A stretch of 6,529 nt of DNA from Haloarculaceae archaeon (GCA_018609665.1 JAHENN010000026.1:1-6529), one strand, 5' to 3'; counted from the first letter of the stretch, positions 1 through 4,804 are shown. The notes: generated by a model not told the origin, from the letters alone. Made by a program: numbers and translations.

Positions 1-201
1 GTCGAGTACCTGTCGGCGAGCGACAGCCGGGCGGTGGTCGTCCTCGGCGGGGCGGTCCTCTGGGTGGACACGCCGGGCGGGACCCTCGAGGCCGCCTCGG
101 CGGTCGAGGTGACGCCGGTCGACGCGGCCGACGAGGGAGCGGCCGTCGACCGGCTCCTCCGGCTGTTCGACGCGACCGACTCCGAGGGCGACGACCGGTA
201 G
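1..201 (+). CDS. C-terminal fragment of an unrecognised protein
   Basis: Frame 1 is open from the window edge to a TAG at 199-201 and gives the last 66 residues of a protein that begins outside the window. The composition is haloarchaeal: many Asp, Glu, Ala and Val, and almost every third base is G or C. The visible part has a hydrophobic, probably beta-rich stretch (VVVLGGAVLWVD, about residues 13-24 of the fragment), a Val/Thr-rich stretch, then a short probable helix (VDRLLRLFD) and an acidic tail ending in DDR. No catalytic motif, metal site or membrane span is visible. I do not recognise the family. The codon bias supports it as coding, but its function cannot be stated. Confidence 0.6.
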   Translation, partial: VEYLSASDSRAVVVLGGAVLWVDTPGGTLEAASAVEVTPVDAADEGAAVDRLLRLFDATDSEGDDR

Positions 202-293
202 GTCGCCGGTCGCCGGCTCCGGCCGACCGCCCCGCCGTGACGGTGTCGTCCGTCGGTTCCGGCCGGCCGCGCCTGCGGGCGGCTTCCCCGACT

Positions 294-310
294 GTGCGAA
301 CCGTTTGCAC
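294..310. promoter_or_regulatory. 17-bp near-perfect palindrome, candidate operator
   Basis: GTGCGAAC-C-GTTTGCAC has 8-base arms with one mismatch (a G/T) around a single central base. It lies 43 bases before the GTG start of the 123-residue protein gene. Its left arm is part of the 9-mer CGACTGTGC (289-297), which recurs at 846-854 upstream of the HxlR gene. Binding by a dimeric winged-helix protein is inferred; no protein can be assigned from sequence alone. Confidence 0.45.
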
Positions 311-319
311 GCACAGACG

Positions 320-336
320 GGTTACTTGTGGTAACC
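320..336. promoter_or_regulatory. GGTTAC-N5-GTAACC inverted repeat over the probable promoter
   Basis: Perfect 6-base arms GGTTAC (320-325) and GTAACC (331-336) flank TTGTG. The most AT-rich part, TTACTTG (322-328), is centred 28 bases before the GTG at 353, where a TATA box for a leaderless haloarchaeal transcript would sit. If that is the promoter, a protein bound here would compete with TBP and repress. The same half-sites recur upstream of the HxlR and membrane-protein genes. Confidence 0.5.
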
Positions 337-352
337 GGACCTACGTTCACGC

Positions 353-724
353 GTGAGCACCCGAGACGACACCGACGACCGACGGACCGACGACTGCGCG
401 ACCACGACCTCCTTCGACGACCACGGCCTCGCGGACGGGTCGACGCTCATCACGGAGACGTACTACCGGCTCCTCGACGCCGGCGAGGCGGAGTTCGCGC
501 CGACGGAGTCGTTCTTCGACCGGCTGGAGGCGGCGTTCGTCTGGAGCTACTTCGCGGCGACCGACGAACGCGACGTGCCGGACCACGTCGCGGCGGCCAT
601 CGACGACGCACGCGCCCGGACGCTGGAGACGTTCGCCGACGAGCCGGACGCGGACCTCCGCACCGAGGTACTGCCGGCGTTCTACCAGCAGGTCGCGGGC
701 TTCCACTGCCGCTACCGGTCGTGA
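353..724 (+). CDS. Acidic 123-residue protein of unknown function
   Basis: The frame starts at GTG (353) and stops at TGA (722-724). GTG is preferred because an AT-rich element, TTACTTG, is centred 28 bases upstream, and no Shine-Dalgarno sequence is visible. The first 20 residues are a low-complexity, charged Asp/Arg/Thr tail. Residues about 30-120 look like a compact helical domain with aromatic patches (YY at 37-38, FF at 54-55, VWSYF at 63-67) and an aromatic C-terminus with H118, C119 and Y121. A second Cys is at 15. There is no membrane span, signal peptide or recognisable motif, so it is probably a cytoplasmic soluble protein. It lies 169 bases before the HxlR regulator gene, with which its upstream region shares short motifs, so co-regulation is plausible. 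I do not recognise the family and propose no function. Haloarchaeal codon bias makes the gene itself likely. Confidence 0.72.
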   Translation: MSTRDDTDDRRTDDCATTTSFDDHGLADGSTLITETYYRLLDAGEAEFAPTESFFDRLEAAFVWSYFAATDERDVPDHVAAAIDDARARTLETFADEPDADLRTEVLPAFYQQVAGFHCRYRS

Positions 725-793
725 GCGGCGGTCCGCCGGCCCCTCCGCGCCGCCCGACGGCCGAGGGTCGACGCCGCCGGAGGGTCGGACACC

Positions 794-820
794 CTGCCCG
801 GAGCCGCGGTGGCCGGGCAG
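794..820. repeat. 8-bp GC-rich inverted repeat downstream of the 123-residue protein gene
   Basis: CTGCCCGG (794-801) and CCGGGCAG (813-820) pair perfectly around an 11-base loop. It lies 70 bases after the stop of the upstream gene and 74 bases before the HxlR start. No T-rich tract follows, so archaeal-type termination at this point is not supported. It could be a transcript hairpin or part of the HxlR control region. Confidence 0.35.
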
Positions 821-831
821 CGCGACGGCGG

Positions 832-862
832 TTACGTCACACGTTCGACTGTGCACACGTAA
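832..862. promoter_or_regulatory. Candidate operator upstream of the HxlR gene
   Basis: TTACGT (832-837) and ACGTAA (857-862) form a perfect outer inverted repeat. The interior adds CACA (838-841) against TGTG (850-853) and a direct repeat CACACGT (838-844 and 854-860). The site ends two bases before the TATA box, so it overlaps the position expected for the BRE. Autoregulation by HxlR is inferred from position and from the common habit of this family. Confidence 0.45.
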
Positions 863-871
863 GTATAAGCG
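862..871 (+). promoter_or_regulatory. Core promoter (TATA box) of the HxlR gene
   Basis: AAGTATAAGC contains TATAAG at 864-869, centred about 27 bases before the ATG at 894. This is the standard spacing for a haloarchaeal leaderless transcript that begins at or next to the start codon. It stands out in a very GC-rich background and supports the chosen start. Confidence 0.7.
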
Positions 872-893
872 GGCCGAGCGCGACGGACGATTC

Positions 894-1271
894 ATGAGCG
901 AGAGCGACGCGCGCAGGGAGATCTGGTGTGCCGGCGAGGAGTGGTGCCCGATCACGACGACGTCGGCGCTCATCGGCAAGAAGTGGCATCCGGTCATCGT
1001 CCACCGGCTCCTCGAGAACGGCCCGCTGGGGTTCAACGACCTCCAGCGGAGCGTCGACGGCATCTCGAGCAAGGTGCTGTCGGACTCGCTGGAGGACCTC
1101 GAGGACCACGACATCGTCGACCGCGAGATCGTCAGCGAGAAGCCGGTCCGCGTCGAGTACTCCCTGACGGAGTTCGGCCGGTCGCTGGAGCCGGTCATCG
1201 AGTCGATGCAGGAGTGGGGCGAGGAGTACCTCCGCCCGCCGGAGTCCGAGCCGGAGTCGCAGTCGTCGTAG
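894..1271 (+). CDS. HxlR-family winged helix-turn-helix transcriptional regulator
   Basis: This is a 125-residue DNA-binding regulator with the full HxlR signature. There is an N-terminal cysteine region (C12 and C18, WC-x4-WC), the 'LIGKKW' strand/helix start (26-31), 'GPLGFNDLQRSVDGISSKVLSDSLEDLE' helices covering the helix-turn-helix (about 43-70), the wing (about 76-90, with PVRVEYSLTEFG), and a C-terminal dimerisation helix ending in 'MQEWGEEYL'. Length and motif order match the family, whose members act as dimers and often respond to aldehydes, quinones or oxidants, sometimes through an N-terminal cysteine. Redox sensing by C12/C18 is therefore possible but not shown. The start is fixed by a TATA box 27 bases upstream. 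The gene sits between two unknown genes whose upstream regions share GGTTAC/GTAACC half-sites with its own, suggesting local targets and autoregulation. The inducer and targets are unknown. Confidence 0.93.
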   Translation: MSESDARREIWCAGEEWCPITTTSALIGKKWHPVIVHRLLENGPLGFNDLQRSVDGISSKVLSDSLEDLEDHDIVDREIVSEKPVRVEYSLTEFGRSLEPVIESMQEWGEEYLRPPESEPESQSS

Positions 1272-1278
1272 CGCCGAC

Positions 1279-1291
1279 GTAACCGGGTTAC
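1279..1291. promoter_or_regulatory. 13-bp perfect palindrome GTAACC-G-GGTTAC
   Basis: Two perfect 6-base arms flank one G, eight bases after the HxlR stop codon and 53 bases before the membrane-protein start. The arms are the same hexamers as those at 320-336 but in the opposite order. A TATA-like element, CTTATTC, lies at 1309-1315, so the palindrome is upstream of the promoter, where an activator or a weakly blocking repressor could bind. Another GGTAACC occurs at 1361-1367 just inside the next gene. Confidence 0.5.
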
Positions 1292-1308
1292 CGCCGGCTC
1301 AGCGGGCA

Positions 1309-1315
1309 CTTATTC
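1309..1315 (+). promoter_or_regulatory. TATA-like element of the membrane-protein gene
   Basis: CTTATTC is the only AT-rich run between the HxlR stop and the next start. It is centred 32 bases before the GTG at 1344, implying a transcript with a leader of only a few bases. It is an imperfect match to the haloarchaeal TATA consensus. Confidence 0.4.
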
Positions 1316-1343
1316 CTGCGGAACGAGTAGCGCGAGTCGAACG

Positions 1344-2231
1344 GTGACACGGCTCCGAGCGGTAACCGACGAGCTCCGGCGCCGCGCCGGAACCGTCTCG
1401 GCGATGCGCGACTCCGTTGGCGGTCTGCTGTCCCAGGAGTTCGGCTTCTCCAGCGGCCACCTGACGGCGGTGCTGAACACCTGCCTGTTCGCGCCGTCGA
1501 TCCTCACCTTCTGGTTCGTCAACGGCGTCATCGACTTCTCGACGGCGGTCGTCCTCGGCAGCGTCGGCTCGACGGCCGGGCTGCTCGTCCGGCTGTACGC
1601 CTACCTGCTGGTGCTGCCGACGTTCCTCCTGCTGCGGGCGGGGTTCCACCTGGCGTACCCCGGCCACCGGCGGCAGGTGCTCGACGGCGACTGCCCGGAG
1701 ACGCGGCTGCTGAGCCTCGACTGGTTCAGCGTCGGCATCCTCGCAACGGGGCTGCCGCTTGCGCTGCAGGACCTCGGCCCGTGGCTGGGGATGAACGTCG
1801 TCTTCCTGGCCGGAATCTTCCTTCTGCCGCGCGTCCTGCCGCCGGGGCCGGCGCTGGCGACAAAGGTCGGCGCCCTCGTGGCGGGGTCGGCGCTGTTCGT
1901 CTACGCCAACTACGGCGGGCTGCTGCCGGTCGGCCCGGACCCGGCGGCGGCCGTCGGTCCGGTCGCGGCGCTGGCGCTGTCGGCGGCGACCGTCGACCGC
2001 GCGATGACGATGGTCAACAGCCTCGCGGTCGGCCCGGTGCTGGTCGCCGGCTTCGGGGTCGCGATGAACCGCCTCCTCACCCGGCCGGAACTGCGGGATA
2101 TCCCGTTCGTCAGACACTCGCTGCCCCGGCGGGACCCCGACCGCGTCGTGGTGACCAGCGCCGCCCTCGGGACGGTCTTCTACCTCGTCGTCGTCGCAAG
2201 CGCGACCGGCGACCTCACCGTCGTCCCGTAG
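1344..2231 (+). CDS. Polytopic membrane protein of unknown function
   Basis: The frame encodes 295 residues from GTG (1344) to TAG (2229-2231). A short, Arg-rich cytoplasm-like N-terminus (1-35) is followed by roughly seven or eight hydrophobic segments: about 41-63, 68-98 (long, may be one or two spans), 128-142, 150-165, 174-195, 200-217, 226-244 and 268-287. Loops carry LRAGFHLAYPGHRRQ (97-111) and an Arg-rich segment LLTRPELRDIPFVRHSLPRR (244-263), both probably cytoplasmic by the positive-inside rule. No transporter, protease or redox signature is recognisable. An internal ATG at codon 21 (1404) is an alternative start. I prefer GTG because of the TATA-like element upstream. The HxlR gene and a palindrome lie immediately upstream, so this may be a regulated target, for example in envelope or efflux response, but that is inference from position only. 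Confidence 0.8.
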   Translation: MTRLRAVTDELRRRAGTVSAMRDSVGGLLSQEFGFSSGHLTAVLNTCLFAPSILTFWFVNGVIDFSTAVVLGSVGSTAGLLVRLYAYLLVLPTFLLLRAGFHLAYPGHRRQVLDGDCPETRLLSLDWFSVGILATGLPLALQDLGPWLGMNVVFLAGIFLLPRVLPPGPALATKVGALVAGSALFVYANYGGLLPVGPDPAAAVGPVAALALSAATVDRAMTMVNSLAVGPVLVAGFGVAMNRLLTRPELRDIPFVRHSLPRRDPDRVVVTSAALGTVFYLVVVASATGDLTVVP

Positions 2232-2336
2232 CTACGCGACGAGGCCGACCTCGCGGACGTGCTGCCGCAGCTCCGCCTTCGTCCGGAAGCGCTTCCCGCA
2301 CTCTTCGCAGACGTGTTCTTCCGTCGTCTCGCCCAT
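2232..2336 (-). CDS. 34-residue zinc-finger microprotein (C2H2-like, final His missing)
   Basis: On the minus strand an ATG at 2336-2334 opens a 34-codon frame ending at TAG (2234-2232). The protein has C10-x2-C13 and H26 with the hydrophobic pattern of a classical C2H2 finger (F17, L23), as in the short zinc-finger proteins common in haloarchaea. The expected second histidine, 3-5 residues after H26, is absent: residues 30-32 are V, G and L. H8 just before the first Cys, or a partner, could supply the fourth ligand. The start is supported by an AT-rich element (ATTCATTG on the minus strand, 2360-2367) centred 27-28 bases upstream. The frame continues open upstream to 2861, but without the finger motif and against the cupredoxin gene. 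The stop codon abuts that of the convergent membrane-protein gene. Nucleic-acid or protein binding is likely; the specific role is unknown. Confidence 0.75.
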   Translation of the reverse strand: MGETTEEHVCEECGKRFRTKAELRQHVREVGLVA

Positions 2337-2359
2337 ACTCGGGGTATGTGGGTGAGTGA

Positions 2360-2367
2360 CAATGAAT
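2360..2367 (-). promoter_or_regulatory. TATA-like element of the zinc-finger gene
   Basis: Read on the minus strand this is ATTCATTG, centred 27-28 bases from the A of the ATG at 2336. The spacing fits a leaderless transcript. The sequence match to the consensus is only moderate. Confidence 0.4.
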
Positions 2368-2551
2368 CCCTCGGTGACGGACTCCCGACGCCGGGTCCGT
2401 CGTCGCGGTCGCCCGGCCGGGTCCGGGCCGACCCGGTGGTCGAGTCGCGCTTTCGGCGACCCGGGAATGGAAGGTTTACGTGTCCGGGAGCCCTGATACA
2501 AGGCCGTAGGCAGCGAAACGACCTCCGACCCCGGGGGCAACGACGGACGTA

Positions 2552-2569
2552 CTGCGGGCAGTCCCGCAG
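2552..2569 (+). promoter_or_regulatory. Hairpin in the probable 5' leader of the cupredoxin gene
   Basis: CTGCGGG and CCCGCAG form a perfect 7-base-pair stem closed by a CAGT tetraloop, ending 29 bases before the ATG. If transcription starts near 2500-2525, it would be in the leader RNA. No Shine-Dalgarno sequence is visible between the hairpin and the start. A role in mRNA stability or translation is only a possibility. Confidence 0.4.
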
Positions 2570-2598
2570 ACGGGGTCACAGCAGACGACGAACTCACG

Positions 2599-3171
2599 AT
2601 GGAACGACGACACCTCCTACGGACGACGGGTATCGCACTGGCAGCCGGACTGGCCGGCTGTACGGACCAGGGTAGCACCGGTGGCAACGGCGACGGCGAG
2701 ACGACGGAGACGGACGACGGGATGGACGGCGAGACGACGGAGACGGACGACGGGATGGACGGCGAGACGACGGAGACGCCCACGGAGGGAGAGTCTGCGG
2801 CGGAGATCTCCGGCGCGCAGGTGATCATCAACAACGTCGGCGTCAGCGCCTGGGAGGTCACCGAGGACGAGACCGGCTCGGTCGCCGAGACCGGCGCCGA
2901 GAACCCGACGCTGACCCTCGAGGTCGGTCAGCGGTACGCCGTCACCAACAACGGCTGGGCCACCCACCCCTTCGAGCTGCAGAGCGGCGAGACGGCGCTG
3001 CTGTCGCAGGGCAACGGCGTCGACGGGGAGTTCGAGGCCGATGCCGACGTCGGCTGGGTCGACGAGGGCGGGCAGTTCTCCTTCACCTTCACCCAGGACC
3101 TCGCCGACCGGGCCGACTCGTACCGCTGTACCGTCCACCCCTCGATGGAAGGCAGCGTCGAGTCCGCCTGA
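2599..3171 (+). CDS. Tat-exported, lipid-anchored cupredoxin (halocyanin-like blue copper protein)
   Basis: The 190-residue product begins with a twin-arginine signal (RR at 3-4, then HLLRTTG), a short hydrophobic stretch and a lipobox LAGC with C21 as the probable lipidated residue, so it should be anchored on the outside of the cytoplasmic membrane. Residues 22-70 are a flexible acidic Gly/Thr/Glu/Asp linker containing an 11-residue repeat. Residues about 73-190 form a cupredoxin fold. The likely type 1 copper ligands are H123 (in ATHPFEL) and the C-terminal loop C177-x2-H180-x2-M183. That spacing matches the short ligand loop of amicyanin. Family knowledge points to one-electron transfer as a mobile or tethered carrier near respiratory complexes; the partner is unknown. 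It stands alone between divergent and small genes, with no oxidase gene in view. The start is set by the signal peptide. The name halocyanin is not assigned as a gene symbol because many paralogues exist. Confidence 0.9.
   Translation: MERRHLLRTTGIALAAGLAGCTDQGSTGGNGDGETTETDDGMDGETTETDDGMDGETTETPTEGESAAEISGAQVIINNVGVSAWEVTEDETGSVAETGAENPTLTLEVGQRYAVTNNGWATHPFELQSGETALLSQGNGVDGEFEADADVGWVDEGGQFSFTFTQDLADRADSYRCTVHPSMEGSVESA
2692..2778 (+). repeat. 33-bp in-frame tandem repeat in the cupredoxin linker
   Basis: A 33-base unit occupies 2695-2727 and 2728-2760 with no differences seen, followed by an 18-base partial copy (2761-2778). The preceding GAC at 2692 extends the periodicity. It encodes GETTETDDGMD twice, then GETTET (residues 33-60). 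Identity at the DNA level, including third positions, suggests recent duplication by slippage or unequal recombination. Copy number would change only the length of the tether between lipid anchor and copper domain. Confidence 0.9.
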
Positions 3172-3246
3172 CCCACTTCCCCTCCCGCGGCCGCCCGTCG
3201 TCGCGAGCTCGCTCGGCAGGATACCCTCAACGTCATTAACGACCAT

Positions 3247-3256
3247 TATGTTTAAG
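3247..3256 (+). promoter_or_regulatory. Core promoter of the 48-residue protein gene
   Basis: TATGTTTAAG includes TTTAAG at 3251-3256, centred about 29 bases before the ATG at 3283. It is one of the best TATA-box matches in the window and indicates a leaderless transcript. It may also drive truD, which begins 49 bases after this small gene. Confidence 0.65.
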
Positions 3257-3282
3257 ACCGTCCGGCTGCCACCGTCTGATAG

Positions 3283-3429
3283 ATGACGAACGACGAAATC
3301 GACCCGCTGGTTCCCGAGATGCCTCGACGGACGTCCACCGAGCCGGTCCGCACGGACGGCGGCCGGCCCTCGCGGCCCGACCCCGACGACGCCGGCGACG
3401 CCGAGGCGCCGCTGGTCCCCGAGTTCTGA
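3283..3429 (+). CDS. 48-residue acidic, proline-rich microprotein of unknown function
   Basis: ATG at 3283 opens a 48-codon frame ending in TGA at 3427-3429. Support comes from a TATA box at leaderless spacing, haloarchaeal third-position bias, and an acidic composition. The sequence is low in hydrophobic residues, rich in Pro, Asp and Arg, and probably disordered. It carries a near-duplicate motif at both ends: DPLVPEM (7-13) and APLVPEF (42-48, the very C-terminus). Such short linear motifs could bind a partner. There is no membrane span, Cys pair or catalytic signature. It precedes truD on the same strand by 49 bases, so co-transcription with it is plausible, although a functional link to tRNA modification is not shown. 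I do not recognise the family. Confidence 0.7.
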   Translation: MTNDEIDPLVPEMPRRTSTEPVRTDGGRPSRPDPDDAGDAEAPLVPEF

Positions 3430-3446
3430 GCTGTCGCCCGGACGAA

Positions 3447-3459
3447 GGGGCTTTGCCCC
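3447..3459 (+). promoter_or_regulatory. GGGGC-TTT-GCCCC element upstream of truD
   Basis: A perfect 5-base inverted repeat with a TTT centre lies 19 bases before the truD ATG, preceded by CGAA (3443-3446). Its centre is 26 bases from the ATG, so it might be a degenerate BRE/TATA region for a separate leaderless truD transcript. Alternatively it is a small hairpin in a transcript that starts at the upstream microprotein gene. The sequence does not decide between these. Confidence 0.3.
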
Positions 3460-3478
3460 GCCGGCCGGTGGTGTCGGT

Positions 3479-4804
3479 ATGCGCGAGGCTCACCCCCTCG
3501 AGCGGGCCGTCGGCATCGACTTCTACGTCTCGACGGCCGACGGCGTTGGCGGCCAGCTCCGCGACCGGCCGGAGGACTTCCGCGTCCGCGAGCGCGAGGC
3601 CTTCGACGTCGACCTCCGGCCGGTCGACGCCGACCCGGGCTCGTACCCGCATCTCGTCTTCCGGGCGACGCTGCGGGGCTGGGACACCAACGACTTCGCC
3701 GCCGCCCTCTCGGACGCGCTGGGGGTGAGCCGCGAGCGGGTCTCCTGGGCCGGCACCAAGGACAAACACGCCGTCACGACGCAGCTTTTTTCGGTCCGCT
3801 CCGACCGGACCGACCTGCCGAGCGTCGGCGACGCCGACCTCGAGCCGCTGGGGCGGGCCGGGCGACCGGTGCTGTTCGGCGACCTCGCGGGCAACGAGTT
3901 CGCGGTCGTCGTCCGGGATACCGACCGCCCCGCAGCGGTCGACGCCGTCGCCGACCAGCTGCGGGGCTTTGCCGCCGACGGCGACGGGGAGGCCGACGTC
4001 GTCGCGGTCCCCAACTACTTCGGCCAGCAGCGGTTCGGCTCGAAGCGGCCCATCACCCACCGGGTCGGCCTCGACGTCGTCCGCGGCGACTGGGAGGCGG
4101 CGGCCGTCCGCTACGTCTGCGAGGCCAGCGACCGCGAGCCGGACCGGACCCGCGAGGCACGGGAGGCGGTCGCCGAGACGCGGGACTGGGCGGCGGCCGT
4201 CGAGCGGCTGCCCGGCCACCTGCGCTACGAGCGGGCCATCGCCGGCCGGCTCGCGGAGGGCGCCGACGGGCCGGCCGACTACCGGGCCGCCCTGGAGCGG
4301 CTGCCGACGAACCTCCAGCGGCTGCTCGTCAACGCCGCCCAGTCGTACGTTTTCAACCGGATCTGCTCCGAGCGGCTCCGCCGGGGGCTGCCGTTCGGCC
4401 GGCCGGTCGCCGGCGACGTGGTCTGTTTCACCGACGACGCGGGCCGCCCGGCCCCCGACCGGACGCAGGTCGTCGACGGAGAGCGGCTGGCGACCGTCCG
4501 GCGGCACTGCGAGCGGGGCCGGGCGTTCGTCACCGCGCCGCTCGTCGGCACCGACACCGCCTTCGGCGACGGCGAGCCGGCCGACATCGCGCGCGACGTA
4601 CTCGCGGAGCTCGGAATCGGGCCGCCGGAGTTCGACCGTCCCGGGGAGTTCGGCACGACCGGCACCCGGCGGCCGATTCGCGTCACGACCGACCTCTCGG
4701 TCGACCGCGACCCGCTGACGCTGTCGTTCTCGCTGCCGCCGGGCAGCTACGCGACGGTCCTCGCCCGGGAGTTCTGCAAGGTCGACCCCGACCGGCTCGC
4801 GTGA
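3479..4804 (+). CDS. truD: tRNA pseudouridine synthase TruD
   Basis: This 441-residue protein is the TruD/Pus7 family enzyme, which isomerises uridine to pseudouridine in tRNA. The family target is U13 in bacteria, and archaeal or eukaryotic members can also act on other sites. Diagnostic motifs are present: the RPEDFRVRE-type strand (30-38), the catalytic motif GTKDKHA (92-98) with catalytic Asp at 95, NYFGQQRFG (179-187), NAAQSYVFN (285-293) and the C-terminal LPPGSYAT (419-426). The central insertion (TRUD) domain spans roughly residues 200-380. Length and motif order look complete, with no frameshift. The ATG at 3479 is chosen because it places the family's N-terminal strand correctly, and family members start near this point. 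The upstream 48-residue gene is on the same strand 49 bases away. The histidine kinase gene follows after 60 bases. Expression is likely housekeeping. Confidence 0.96.
   Translation: MREAHPLERAVGIDFYVSTADGVGGQLRDRPEDFRVREREAFDVDLRPVDADPGSYPHLVFRATLRGWDTNDFAAALSDALGVSRERVSWAGTKDKHAVTTQLFSVRSDRTDLPSVGDADLEPLGRAGRPVLFGDLAGNEFAVVVRDTDRPAAVDAVADQLRGFAADGDGEADVVAVPNYFGQQRFGSKRPITHRVGLDVVRGDWEAAAVRYVCEASDREPDRTREAREAVAETRDWAAAVERLPGHLRYERAIAGRLAEGADGPADYRAALERLPTNLQRLLVNAAQSYVFNRICSERLRRGLPFGRPVAGDVVCFTDDAGRPAPDRTQVVDGERLATVRRHCERGRAFVTAPLVGTDTAFGDGEPADIARDVLAELGIGPPEFDRPGEFGTTGTRRPIRVTTDLSVDRDPLTLSFSLPPGSYATVLAREFCKVDPDRLA

Larger units (their letters stand above)
2337..2598. other. 262-base intergenic region between divergent genes
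   Basis: This gap separates the minus-strand zinc-finger gene from the plus-strand cupredoxin gene. It holds the zinc-finger promoter, a GC-rich inverted repeat (CCGGGTC 2417-2423 with GACCCGG 2430-2436, loop of 6), two AT-rich candidates for the cupredoxin TATA box (GGTTTACG, 2473-2480, and GATACAAG, 2495-2502) and a leader hairpin at 2552-2569. No AT-rich element lies 25-30 bases before the ATG at 2599, so the cupredoxin transcript probably has a leader of about 70-100 bases. I see no credible gene here. Confidence 0.5.

Noticed and set aside
347..1309. Long minus-strand open frame (about 320 codons) opposite the 123-residue and HxlR genes
   Set aside because: It is Arg/Ser/Gly-rich, typical of the antisense frame of GC-rich genes, and lies over an unmistakable HxlR gene. 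It shows no domain.
2417..2436. CCGGGTC/GACCCGG inverted repeat as a terminator or operator
   Set aside because: In such GC-rich DNA a 7-base GC stem is not rare, no T-tract follows, and it is not placed at any promoter. It is noted only as part of the intergenic entry.
2692..2778. Possible CRISPR-like array
   Set aside because: The repeats are directly tandem without spacers and encode an in-frame protein linker.
2337..2861. N-terminal extension of the zinc-finger frame to 2861 on the minus strand
   Set aside because: The extension lies antisense to the cupredoxin signal and repeat region and has repeat-derived Ser/Val composition. The ATG at 2336 has a TATA-like element at the right distance.
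3236..4507. Long minus-strand open frame (about 423 codons) opposite truD
   Set aside because: It spans the clear truD gene and the microprotein gene in antisense, with low-complexity Arg/Pro/Gly composition and no motif.
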